Source: Deltaproteobacteria bacterium (GTDB lineage: Bacteria; Desulfobacterota; Dissulfuribacteria; Dissulfuribacterales; QOAL01). From it: 9,458 nucleotides of DNA. Shown here in pieces: positions 1-7,231 of this stretch. The notes beneath the pieces are model-generated. The model saw only the letters and a program-made list of their open reading frames with translations. It made no database searches and was not told the DNA's origin. The stretch is from assembly GCA_027068235.1 (NCBI GenBank), contig JAMOUE010000203.1:1-9458 (forward strand), written 5' to 3'. The translations under genes and the position numbers were made by a program. Each line of letters opens with the position of its first letter. Positions within the stretch are counted from its first letter, which is position 1.

Positions 1-902
1 GGGCAACAGGCTTTATAGGCGCAAATCTCCTTAAGGCATTAACAAGGCAGTCTATAGAAATAAAGGCACTATATCGTCCAAAATCTGCAAAACACCGGCC
101 TGACCTACCTGGTATCTCATGGATAAAAGGCACCATACACCAAGACTCAGCACTAGAAACTCTACTTAATGGCACAGATGTTGTGATCCATTGCGCCGGG
201 CTTATAAAGGCAAAAAGTCCTAAAGAATTTTTCCATGTTAACACCCTTGGGACAAAGAATATCTTAGAGGTAATGAGAAAAAATAAGTTTTCAGGTACCT
301 TCATCTTTGTCTCTTCCCTAGCTGCCCGTAATCCTCAACTATCTCCCTATGCAAAGAGCAAAATGGAGGCTGAAAATCTTGTTAAAACGATGTGTCCTGT
401 CCCAAAAGCCATAATCAGACCCCCTGCTGTTTACGGCCCTGGAGACAAAGAGATCCTTCCTTTTTTCAAGGCCATGGAAAAGGGATGGGTAGTGATTCCA
501 GCTCCAAAGAACAACAGATTCTCCCTCCTGCACGTAAATGACCTGGTAGATGCCATATTGGAGCTTACAAGATGCGATTCTATGCTGCCTGAAATGCCAT
601 TAGAACTGGATGACGGCACACCAAATGGCTATAGCTGGGCCGAGGTCATAGAATTATTTGAGAAGGTTAAGAAGAAAAGGGTTATTTCCATTACCCTTCC
701 GCCTTTTATACTCAAAGCTGCTGGCATAGCCGGACTAACCGTGGCAAAAATCTTATCAAGACCTGTCATGATCACCCCCTGGAAGGTACAGGAACTTCTC
801 CATCCAGACTGGGTCTGCAAAAACCATATAAAAAACCATCAACTTTCGTGGAAGCCTCGACTTACCCTCAAGATTGCCCTTGAAAATGGATTAGTTGGCT
901 AA
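1..902 (+). CDS. cerR: NAD(P)-dependent epimerase/dehydratase family protein, probable ceramide reductase CerR-like (5' partial)
   Basis: This is an extended short-chain dehydrogenase whose reading frame is open back to the window edge, so the true start lies to the left. From the first whole codon (base 3), 299 residues are visible. They open with ATGFIG, and the split codon before them ends in GG, which fits the glycine of the GxxGxxG NAD(P)-binding loop; only about 10-15 N-terminal residues should be missing. The family's Ser and YxxxK catalytic residues appear as FVSS (Ser104/105) and YAKSK (Tyr116, Lys120). RPPAVYGPGD follows, typical of extended SDRs. The next two genes encode an acyl carrier protein and a serine palmitoyltransferase-like enzyme. 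In Caulobacter that trio includes CerR, which reduces the 3-keto group of the sphingoid backbone. The role is inferred from this context; a sugar-nucleotide epimerase is the main alternative. SDR family membership is certain. Confidence 0.8.
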   Translation, partial: ATGFIGANLLKALTRQSIEIKALYRPKSAKHRPDLPGISWIKGTIHQDSALETLLNGTDVVIHCAGLIKAKSPKEFFHVNTLGTKNILEVMRKNKFSGTFIFVSSLAARNPQLSPYAKSKMEAENLVKTMCPVPKAIIRPPAVYGPGDKEILPFFKAMEKGWVVIPAPKNNRFSLLHVNDLVDAILELTRCDSMLPEMPLELDDGTPNGYSWAEVIELFEKVKKKRVISITLPPFILKAAGIAGLTVAKILSRPVMITPWKVQELLHPDWVCKNHIKNHQLSWKPRLTLKIALENGLVG

Positions 903-937
903 TAAAGTCTGTTCCAGGAATCTTTTAAGAGAGGCAG

Positions 938-949
938 GCCCTGCAGGGC
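938..949. repeat. 12-bp perfect palindrome in the acp leader
   Basis: GCCCTGCAGGGC is its own reverse complement. It lies in the 96-nt gap between the epimerase stop codon and the acp start, and is noticeably GC-rich against AT-rich flanks. As RNA it could fold into a 4-bp stem with a TGCA loop, followed after a few bases by CTACTATTTT. That is too weak for a confident terminator. It could be a protein-binding site, an RNA processing or attenuation element, or chance. Confidence 0.35.
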
Positions 950-977
950 GCTACTATTTTCAAGTGTATTGCTTAAA

Positions 978-983
978 GGGAGG
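978..983 (+). promoter_or_regulatory. Probable Shine-Dalgarno of acp, unusually far from the start
   Basis: GGGAGG is a strong anti-16S match, 15 nt upstream of the ATG at 999. It helps choose that ATG over the in-frame TTG at 969, which lies upstream of the site and has no ribosome-binding sequence of its own. The spacing is longer than the usual 5-10 nt. Confidence 0.5.
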
Positions 984-998
984 CTACAACTTTACCCT

Positions 999-1250
999 AT
1001 GAAGGCAGACCCAAAAACTCTTTCTACTATCATAGATATCCTCAGGGAACACGTCACAACAGAGGTTGACATACACAGTACAACCAACCTTGAGGCTGAT
1101 CTGTCAATAGATTCATTGAAATCCATGGAAATACTGGCAGCTGTGGAAGATGCCTTTGACATCTCTATTCCAATAAACGTGCTTTCAGAGGTACAGACCG
1201 TAGAAGATCTTGCCCTGCAGATAGACAAGTTGTTGAAAGAACAGGAATAA
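999..1250 (+). CDS. Acyl carrier protein (stand-alone, sphingolipid-type)
   Basis: An 83-residue acyl carrier protein, the normal length for a free ACP. The four-helix pattern and the phosphopantetheine site are clear: the DSL motif with Ser39 is followed by KSMEIL, matching the DSLxxxE signature after which helix II begins. The protein is acidic, as ACPs are. A phosphopantetheinyl transferase should attach the 4'-phosphopantetheine arm to Ser39 to carry an acyl thioester. It lies 1 nt before the serine palmitoyltransferase-like gene and after a CerR-like reductase, so it probably delivers the fatty acyl group for sphingoid base formation rather than serving bulk fatty acid synthesis; the fab genes are absent here. 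The ATG at 999 is preferred to the upstream TTG at 969 because GGGAGG lies between them and the protein then begins at a usual ACP length. The assignment to a pathway is contextual. Confidence 0.88.
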   Translation: MKADPKTLSTIIDILREHVTTEVDIHSTTNLEADLSIDSLKSMEILAAVEDAFDISIPINVLSEVQTVEDLALQIDKLLKEQE

Positions 1251-1251
1251 C

Positions 1252-2433
1252 ATGGGCCTTTTTGACAAATTCGAAAGGATTGAACAATCACTTGATACGC
1301 TGAAACAATACAGTGAGTCCTTCTTCAATGTTGTTCTCCAAGAGATAATATCCAGCACAGAGGCCGTTATAAACGGCAAAAGGACGATTCTTGCCGGTAC
1401 AAACAACTATCTTGGGATGCCTCACAGACGTGAATGCATAGAGGCAGCTTGCCAGGCAATACAAGAACATGGAACAGGGACAACAGGCTCTCGCATGGCT
1501 AACGGCACTTATGCCATTCATGTGGAACTCGAAAAGGAACTATCCCGTTTTTTACATAAAAACCATACTATCATTTTTACCACTGGATACAGTGCAAATC
1601 TGGCTGTACTTTCCACACTGGTGGGGCCAAAAGACATCGTAATCCTAGATGCAGACTGCCACGCATCGATCTATGATGGATGCAGACTTGGTGGCGTTCA
1701 GGTGTATAGGTTTAGACACAACAACGTTGAAGACCTTGAAAAACGCCTCAAAAGACTTGCTACCAAAGATACCAACATCCTCATAGCCGTAGAAGGCCTT
1801 TATAGTATGCTTGGTGACAGGGCTCCACTCAAGGAGATAGTGGAACTCAAAAAGGAATACAATGCCTATCTTTTAGTTGATGAAGCCCACTCACTTGGAG
1901 TTTTAGGCCGAAATGGCCGGGGTCTTGCTGAAGAGCAGGATGTTGAAGATGATGTTGACTTTGTGATTGGAACCTTTAGCAAAAGTCTTGGCTCTGTTGG
2001 TGGCTACTGTTCAAGCAATCATCACAAACTGGAACTTTTACGTTATGCAAGCAGGCCTTACGTATTTACTGCATCGTCATCACCTGCAAACATAGCAGCG
2101 GCCAGAAAGGCGCTTGAGATCATTGAGAAGGAGCCACAGCTAAGGACAAGGTTGTGGGAAAATGCCAATCTACTCTACAGCCGCCTTAAGGACCTTTCTT
2201 TCACGATTGGCCCTGCTCCAAGCCCGATTATTCCAGTTAGATTCAAAGAGATACCCAAGGCATTTGCAGCATGGAACGGACTTTTAGAAAACGGCGTATA
2301 TGTAAATATGGTTCTACCGCCTGCAACGCCAGACGGTACGGCCTTATTGAGATGCAGCCTTAGCGCAGCCCATTCGTTGGAACAAGTGGAGAAGATTGCA
2401 CAGGCATTTGAAACAATACGACACCTTGCCTAG
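1252..2433 (+). CDS. spt: Serine palmitoyltransferase-like alpha-oxoamine synthase (PLP-dependent)
   Basis: A 393-residue fold-type I PLP enzyme of the alpha-oxoamine synthase family (serine palmitoyltransferase, AONS/BioF, KBL, ALAS). Visible landmarks are GTGTTGSRMANGT (about 74-86), the ring-stacking histidine in DADCHAS (His137), DEAHSLGVLG (Asp210, His213) and the Schiff-base lysine in GTFSKSLGS (Lys244). These enzymes condense an amino acid with an acyl thioester and release CO2. With serine and a long acyl-ACP or acyl-CoA the product is 3-ketosphinganine, the first committed step to sphingolipids. Motifs alone do not separate SPT from KBL or BioF. The SPT call rests on the ACP gene 1 nt upstream and the CerR-like reductase before it, and on the absence of biotin or threonine-catabolism genes. 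AGGA at 1243-1246 sits 5 nt before the ATG. The short gap suggests translational coupling with acp and perhaps a physical ACP-SPT partnership. Confidence 0.85.
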   Translation: MGLFDKFERIEQSLDTLKQYSESFFNVVLQEIISSTEAVINGKRTILAGTNNYLGMPHRRECIEAACQAIQEHGTGTTGSRMANGTYAIHVELEKELSRFLHKNHTIIFTTGYSANLAVLSTLVGPKDIVILDADCHASIYDGCRLGGVQVYRFRHNNVEDLEKRLKRLATKDTNILIAVEGLYSMLGDRAPLKEIVELKKEYNAYLLVDEAHSLGVLGRNGRGLAEEQDVEDDVDFVIGTFSKSLGSVGGYCSSNHHKLELLRYASRPYVFTASSSPANIAAARKALEIIEKEPQLRTRLWENANLLYSRLKDLSFTIGPAPSPIIPVRFKEIPKAFAAWNGLLENGVYVNMVLPPATPDGTALLRCSLSAAHSLEQVEKIAQAFETIRHLA

Positions 2434-2468
2434 CGTGAATTGTCCTAGCTGTTTACCCACACCTTTGT

Positions 2469-4169
2469 ATGAAATTCATTATTACCTTCCTGAAACGATA
2501 TCCCTTTAAAAGCGCTGTTACACTTGCTGCTATGCTTTTAGCAGGCATAGCAGAAGGCTTTGGCATGTCTATGCTCCTGCCCCTTTTGAGCCTTTCAACA
2601 GGCACCATGGATCACCAGGCCTCTTCTACCCTTGGCAGGGCGGTATCAAACCTCTTTGCATACCTTGGCGTAAAACCAACCATAGGGATGCTGTTATTCA
2701 TCTTCGTAGTGAGCATTGTAGTAAAAGTAGTATTGGTGCTACTGGCTAATAAAAGGGTTGGATATATGGTGGCTGATGTTGCAACTGATCTACGCCTGAA
2801 TCTTTTGAAGGCAGTATTCAATAGCAGTTGGGGTTACTATGTCCATCAACCTGCAGGCAGTATAACAAATGCCTTTGCAACAGAGGCCACACGCTCGGCA
2901 GACGCCTATCTCTTTGGCATGAGAACCATTGCCATGCTCATGAATGGTACTGTCTACACCATAGTTGCCCTAATGGTATCGTGGCAGGCCACAATCCTTG
3001 CCATTTTAATAGGATCTGGAATCCTTTTGATTCTTAGATTTATGGTGGCAAGGGCCAAAAAGGCCGGTAAGGACCAGACGGTTCTCTTAAAAACCCTCCT
3101 CTCTTTTTTGACAGATATCCTTCTTTCCATCAAACCATTAAAGGCAATGGCGAGAGAAGATGCAGCCGAAAAGATTCTCCAGCAAAAGACCTTACAACTA
3201 AGAGACGCCCTTCAAAGGCAGGTATTTAGCAAGGAAGCTCTACGTGCCTTGCAAGAACCTCTATCAACAATCTTCTTTGCCCTTGGACTCTACGTTGCCC
3301 TTGTAATGCTAAGCCTTCCACTTCCAAGCGTACTTGTAATGGTATACATGCTTGCAAAAATATTAAAGGCCTTACAAAGGGCACAAAGAGAACATCAAGT
3401 CATGGTGATTGCCGAAAGCGCCTATTGGTCCCTTTTGGACAAGATAAAAAAGGCTAGTAGGGAAAGAGAGGTATTTTCAGGCACAAGGCCTCCCGTCTTC
3501 AAAAAGGCCATAACACTTAAAAGGGTAACCTTCTCATATGAAGACAAGACCATCTTGAAAAAACTAGACATGACAATTCCCAAGGGCTCTTTCACAGCCC
3601 TTATTGGCCCATCTGGTTCAGGCAAGACAACCATCGTAGACCTTATTACAGGCCTGTTTTGGCCCCAAGAGGGTGCAGTGCTGGTTGATGACACGCCCCT
3701 TGACCAGATAGACCTGCGAAAATGGCGCCAGCAAATAGGATATGTTCCACAAGAAACAATACTTCTTCACGACACTATATTCTTCAATATAACCTTGGGA
3801 GATGAAACCATCAGCGAACAGGATGTCATAGATGCCTTAAAAAAGGCTGGAGCATGGGATTTTGTCTCAAAAATGCCCAAAAACATATACAGTATGGTAG
3901 GAGAACGCGGTGGACTCATATCAGGTGGTCAGCGCCAGCGCATCACCATTGCAAGAGCACTTGTAAAAAAGCCGAGCCTTCTCATTATGGATGAGGCAAC
4001 TAGCGCCCTTGACCCCAAAACCGAACAAGAGATATGCACAACACTAAAACAGCTTACAGACTCCGTAACCATTTTGGCTATATCTCATCAACAAACCATA
4101 CTCAAGGAAGCCGACCTGGCCTACAGGCTAGAAAATGGCAAGGCACATCTTTTAAAGGGAAATCCCTAA
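2469..4169 (+). CDS. ABC exporter, fused transmembrane and ATPase domains (MsbA/PglK-like lipid flippase)
   Basis: A 566-residue half-transporter of the type IV exporter fold that should work as a homodimer in the inner membrane. Residues 1-320 form the membrane domain, with hydrophobic segments around 15-40, 72-93, 152-192 (two) and 263-300 (two). The opening AGIAEGFGMSMLLPLLSL is common in exporters for lipid-linked glycans. The ATPase domain has Walker A GPSGSGKT (380-387), Q-loop Gln429, signature ISGGQ (484-488), Walker B LLIMDE (Asp508, Glu509) and H-loop His540, so it should be active. Ile replaces the first Leu of the usual LSGGQ. It lies between the sphingolipid core genes and two head-group transferase genes, so the cargo could be a sphingolipid or a glycosylated lipid; this is inference. 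No convincing Shine-Dalgarno precedes the ATG in the 35-nt gap after spt. Specialised LPS or O-antigen export is the alternative. Confidence 0.85.
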   Translation: MKFIITFLKRYPFKSAVTLAAMLLAGIAEGFGMSMLLPLLSLSTGTMDHQASSTLGRAVSNLFAYLGVKPTIGMLLFIFVVSIVVKVVLVLLANKRVGYMVADVATDLRLNLLKAVFNSSWGYYVHQPAGSITNAFATEATRSADAYLFGMRTIAMLMNGTVYTIVALMVSWQATILAILIGSGILLILRFMVARAKKAGKDQTVLLKTLLSFLTDILLSIKPLKAMAREDAAEKILQQKTLQLRDALQRQVFSKEALRALQEPLSTIFFALGLYVALVMLSLPLPSVLVMVYMLAKILKALQRAQREHQVMVIAESAYWSLLDKIKKASREREVFSGTRPPVFKKAITLKRVTFSYEDKTILKKLDMTIPKGSFTALIGPSGSGKTTIVDLITGLFWPQEGAVLVDDTPLDQIDLRKWRQQIGYVPQETILLHDTIFFNITLGDETISEQDVIDALKKAGAWDFVSKMPKNIYSMVGERGGLISGGQRQRITIARALVKKPSLLIMDEATSALDPKTEQEICTTLKQLTDSVTILAISHQQTILKEADLAYRLENGKAHLLKGNP

Positions 4170-4173
4170 AAGT

Positions 4174-5331
4174 ATGCGTATATCCGCCTTCATATATGGA
4201 CTCACCTGGGGAGGGGCCACAAGACGCCTTCTCACACTGTTAAATGGTTTGTGGCAAAGAGGACACCAGGTTGAACTTGTGGTTGTAGATGCAACAGGAC
4301 CTCTAGCAAAAGATCATTTGGAAGGTATAAAGCTTCACATATTAAAACAGGGAGTACTTGCTCCTTTTTTTCCACTTCTTTCAAGAAGAAGCAGAATGAG
4401 CCTAAGCAAATTTGCATTGGCCCAATACTTTAAAAATACTAATGCCCAACTATTTCTTTCTGCAGCCAACCATGCCCATATTACTGCCCTTTCTGCCAAG
4501 ATTTTATCTGGTTCAAATTTGCCCTTTGTACTGCGACTAAGCAGCCATGTAACCGCTTCATTAAAAAAAAGCACCAAACTATCAAAAAGGCTTAGATTCC
4601 TTCAGGCCAAAAGGCTTTATCCACGTGCAGACAGGATAATTGCCGTTAGTAACGCTGTGGCCGAAGACCTTGTAGATACCTTTGACATAGAAAAAAGGCG
4701 TGTTCAGGTAGTTTACAATCCTGTAGTAACGCCTCAACTACTTAACATGGCTTGTGAAACACCAGATCATCCTTGGCTTAGAGATCAGAGGGGACGAAAT
4801 GTACCCGTACTCATTGCCGCAGGAAGGCTTAAAAAACAGAAAGGATTTACAACGATTATAAAGGCTGTAGACCTTGCCAGACGATTAAGACCCATTAAAC
4901 TTATCATCCTTGGGGAAGGTAAATACCGAGGACACCTTGAAAACCTTGTCAACAGGCTTGGTCTTCAGGAGGCTGTAGACATGCCCGGCTATGTTTCAAA
5001 TCCTGTATCTTTTATGGCACGGTCAGATCTGTTCTGTCATGCCTCCACCTTTGAGGGGCTACCCGGCGTGGTTATTGAGGCCCTTGCCACTGGATGTCCT
5101 GTGGTATGCACAAATTCGCCTGGCGGTGCTGGAGAGATTCTTGGACATGGGCGCTTTGGAATCCTTGTGCCACTTGGAGATGAAAAGGCCTTTTCAAAAG
5201 GAATTTTACAGGCCCTTGATAAAAAATGGGATGGTGACAAACTCAAAGCAAGGGCCATGGACTTTTCCCTGGATCAAGCCATAGATGGTTACATTAACGT
5301 CTTTGAAGAACTTTTAAGAAAAGAGAAATGA
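4174..5331 (+). CDS. Glycosyltransferase family 4 (GT-B, retaining)
   Basis: A 385-residue GT-B glycosyltransferase that should act at the cytoplasmic face of the inner membrane. The N-terminal Rossmann half begins with a GG-containing loop (WGGATRR, about 12-18) where GT4 enzymes usually have GGAER. RIIAVSNAVAEDL (154-166) and VQVVYNPV (177-184) are typical linker motifs. The C-terminal nucleotide-sugar half starts near AAGRLKKQKGF (215-225) and holds the EX7E motif FEGLPGVVIE (Glu294, Glu302) followed by GCPVV. Donor sugar and acceptor cannot be read from the sequence. It starts 4 nt after the ABC exporter stop, with AAAGGGA inside the exporter gene at 4154-4160, and its last codons overlap the next gene, so the three are probably translated together. 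In this setting it may add a sugar to a ceramide or to a lipid the exporter flips; lipooligosaccharide core synthesis is the alternative. Confidence 0.85.
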   Translation: MRISAFIYGLTWGGATRRLLTLLNGLWQRGHQVELVVVDATGPLAKDHLEGIKLHILKQGVLAPFFPLLSRRSRMSLSKFALAQYFKNTNAQLFLSAANHAHITALSAKILSGSNLPFVLRLSSHVTASLKKSTKLSKRLRFLQAKRLYPRADRIIAVSNAVAEDLVDTFDIEKRRVQVVYNPVVTPQLLNMACETPDHPWLRDQRGRNVPVLIAAGRLKKQKGFTTIIKAVDLARRLRPIKLIILGEGKYRGHLENLVNRLGLQEAVDMPGYVSNPVSFMARSDLFCHASTFEGLPGVVIEALATGCPVVCTNSPGGAGEILGHGRFGILVPLGDEKAFSKGILQALDKKWDGDKLKARAMDFSLDQAIDGYINVFEELLRKEK

Positions 5332-6485
5332 AAAATATCTGTTTTCTTTTTAACCACTATTTTATACACCAAATACCCCATGCAGCTCCTTATGCATTTG
5401 AACTTTCAAAAAACTATTCCAACTTCAAATGTATAATCGCCTGCTCAAGCAGGCAGGAACTTCAATATGCCAAGGAGATAGGAAGCCTTTATCCTGGTCA
5501 CAAATGCCACTTCAAACTCTTGGCCGTTCCGTTTTATTACCGGTTGGTTGACCCCATCCTTTCGAGATGGGCATTTTACAGAAAAAGACTTGTTCTCAAA
5601 CACAATATCAACTTTTTCAGAAAAATGGATGTCCTGGTTGCACCTGAGAGAAATTGTATGCAACTAAGGACAAGATTTGGCCTTGAGAACCTGTTGATGA
5701 TCCATTGCCGTCACGGAGCTGGAGACAGGGCAGGAGGATTTGACAAACGTCTTGGCATGTTTGACTTTGTACTGCTGCCCGGCAAAAAGATAGAAGATAG
5801 ACTCAACGCCTTAGGCTGGCTCAGAAAAGGACATTATGCCGTAGTGGGCTATCCAAAATTTGAGGTTGTTTTGGGGTTTAACAAAGATAGAAAGCCGCCT
5901 AACCTGTTTCAAAATTCCAATACCACAGTAGTTTACAACCCTCATTTCGATCCCAAAGTTACTTCCTGGAACCGTATGGGCCTTGAGATAATGAAATTTT
6001 TCAAGGATCATCAAGACTTAAACCTTATATTTGCTCCACACGTTGTCCTTTTCAAAAGACGTTTCAGACACAAGGCCCCCAAGGTGCCACGTGAATATTT
6101 CCACCTGCCAAATATCCACATAGACCTTGGCAGCAACCGTTTAGCTGATATGACATACACATTACACTCAGATATCTACCTTGGAGATGCAAGCAGCCAG
6201 GTATATGAATTTCTCATTAAACCAAGGCCTTGCATATTCCTAAACGCACACAGGGTACAATGGAAAGGAGACCCTGCCTACATCCACTGGGCCCTTGGTC
6301 AAGTTGTGGAATCTGCTAAGGAACTTGAAAAGGCCATACAAAATGCCTTTAAATTACAAGAATGCTTTGCTCCAATACAACAAAAGGCCTTTGAGTACGC
6401 ATTTTACTCAGAAAAGGGCTCTACCGCTGCGCTACGCGGTGCAAGAGCAATAGCACACTTCCTTTTTAAGAAGCTATATCAATAA
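5328..6485 (+). CDS. TagB/TagF-like GT-B protein, possible CDP-glycerol glycerophosphotransferase-family enzyme
   Basis: A 385-residue soluble-looking protein that I place by motif resemblance with the CDP-glycerol glycerophosphotransferase / WecB-like GT-B group. The clues lie in the second half: VVYNPHFDP (201-209) resembles the beta-strand and His/Pro turn that opens the donor domain, FAPHVV (235-240) supplies a second His motif, and HSDIYLGDASSQVYEFL (280-296) parallels the TagF segment in which Asp and SerSer bind the donor phosphate. A basic RCRHGAGDRAGGFDKR-like stretch (about 127-141) may face an acidic acceptor. Family members transfer glycerol-phosphate, ribitol-phosphate or sugars. 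The ATGA overlap with the GT4 gene (start at 5328, stop at 5331) indicates coupled translation and a shared pathway. A phospho-polyol or sugar transferase acting on the same lipid is the best guess; the actual substrate is unknown. There is no signal peptide or clear membrane segment. Confidence 0.6.
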   Translation: MKNICFLFNHYFIHQIPHAAPYAFELSKNYSNFKCIIACSSRQELQYAKEIGSLYPGHKCHFKLLAVPFYYRLVDPILSRWAFYRKRLVLKHNINFFRKMDVLVAPERNCMQLRTRFGLENLLMIHCRHGAGDRAGGFDKRLGMFDFVLLPGKKIEDRLNALGWLRKGHYAVVGYPKFEVVLGFNKDRKPPNLFQNSNTTVVYNPHFDPKVTSWNRMGLEIMKFFKDHQDLNLIFAPHVVLFKRRFRHKAPKVPREYFHLPNIHIDLGSNRLADMTYTLHSDIYLGDASSQVYEFLIKPRPCIFLNAHRVQWKGDPAYIHWALGQVVESAKELEKAIQNAFKLQECFAPIQQKAFEYAFYSEKGSTAALRGARAIAHFLFKKLYQ

Positions 6486-6491
6486 TGGAGA

Positions 6492-7214
6492 CTACAACGT
6501 AAAACCCTCTCCAAGATAAATCCTTCTTACCGTCTCATCACGAACCAGCTCTTGGGCCGAACCTTCGGCAGTTATGCTGCCTTCATTCATTATATAGGCC
6601 CTGTGACATATCTTGAGGGTCTCTCTAACGTTGTGATCTGAAATAAGTATTCCTATCCCTTTACGGCTTAGACCTCTAACCAAGTCTTGAACCATATTTA
6701 CTGTAATGGGATCTATTCCAGCAAAAGGTTCGTCCAATAGGACATAAGATGGATCAAGGGCCAAGGCCCTGGCTATCTCAAGCCTTCTGGCCTCCCCTCC
6801 TGACAAGGTCGATGCCTTTTGATCTGACACATGGACCAAATCATATTCCTCAAGAAGTGGCACCGCCCTCTCTTCACACTCGTAGCCAGACAATCCTTTC
6901 AACTGCAACACGGCTACAATGTTGTCTTTAACAGAAAGCTCTCCATAAAGAGAACGGTGCTGTGGAAGAAAGGTCATGCCAAGCCTTGCCCTTTTATATA
7001 GCTTTAAAGAAGTAACATCCCTATCATCAAGACTTATACTTCCTTCTTCTGGCCTCTCAATACCGGCTAGCATGTAAAAAGTAGTTGTCTTTCCTGCTCC
7101 GTTTGGACCTAAAAGACCTACAACCTCGCCCCTATCAACCAAAAGACATACATCCTTAACCACCGTTCTATTGTTAAAGGACTTTTTGAGCCCCTCTGCC
7201 TTAAGACCTGACAT
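6492..7214 (-). CDS. lptB: LptB, ATPase of the LPS export ABC transporter
   Basis: A 240-residue stand-alone ABC ATPase with the full LptB pattern: Walker A GPNGAGKT (36-43) followed by TTFYML, Q-loop LPQ (Gln85), signature LSGGE (137-141) with ARRLEIARALA, Walker B YVLLDEPFAGIDP (Asp161, Glu162), H-loop His194 in ISDHNVRETL, and the typical C-terminal YLGEGF. LptB powers LptFG to extract LPS from the outer leaflet of the inner membrane and push it along LptC-LptA to the cell surface. AAAGGGA (complement of 7219-7225) lies 4 nt before the ATG. It follows the GINT1-domain gene by 17 nt and ends 6 nt from the stop of the convergent operon. The usual upstream partners lptC and lptA are missing here; a GINT1-domain gene and a lipoprotein gene occupy that position. 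The identification is firm; whether this copy serves LPS or another lipid is open. Confidence 0.93.
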   Translation of the reverse strand: MSGLKAEGLKKSFNNRTVVKDVCLLVDRGEVVGLLGPNGAGKTTTFYMLAGIERPEEGSISLDDRDVTSLKLYKRARLGMTFLPQHRSLYGELSVKDNIVAVLQLKGLSGYECEERAVPLLEEYDLVHVSDQKASTLSGGEARRLEIARALALDPSYVLLDEPFAGIDPITVNMVQDLVRGLSRKGIGILISDHNVRETLKICHRAYIMNEGSITAEGSAQELVRDETVRRIYLGEGFTL

Positions 7215-7218
7215 TTAA

Positions 7219-7225
7219 TCCCTTT
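7219..7225 (-). promoter_or_regulatory. Shine-Dalgarno of lptB
   Basis: Read on the minus strand, AAAGGGA lies 4 nt before the lptB ATG, inside the 17-nt gap after the GINT1-domain gene. It supports this start and indicates independent initiation on a shared transcript. Confidence 0.6.
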
Positions 7226-7231
7226 CAACAC

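Noticed and set aside
969..998. Upstream TTG start for the acyl carrier protein
   Set aside because: It would place the GGGAGG ribosome-binding site inside the gene and add ten residues not expected in ACPs. ATG at 999 gives a normal 83-residue ACP.
992..1291. Antisense open frame of 99 codons over acp
   Set aside because: It mirrors a clear ACP gene, has no recognisable protein features and is a by-product of the codon use on the other strand.
1252..2433. PLP enzyme as glycine C-acetyltransferase (KBL), with the upstream SDR as threonine dehydrogenase
   Set aside because: Length and motifs are compatible with KBL, and some threonine dehydrogenases are SDRs, but an ACP gene lies between them and a lipid exporter follows. 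That context fits serine palmitoyltransferase much better.
2434..2468. Promoter or Shine-Dalgarno before the ABC exporter
   Set aside because: The 35-nt gap shows only a small CCTAGC-type direct repeat and no purine-rich site near the ATG, so nothing can be called.
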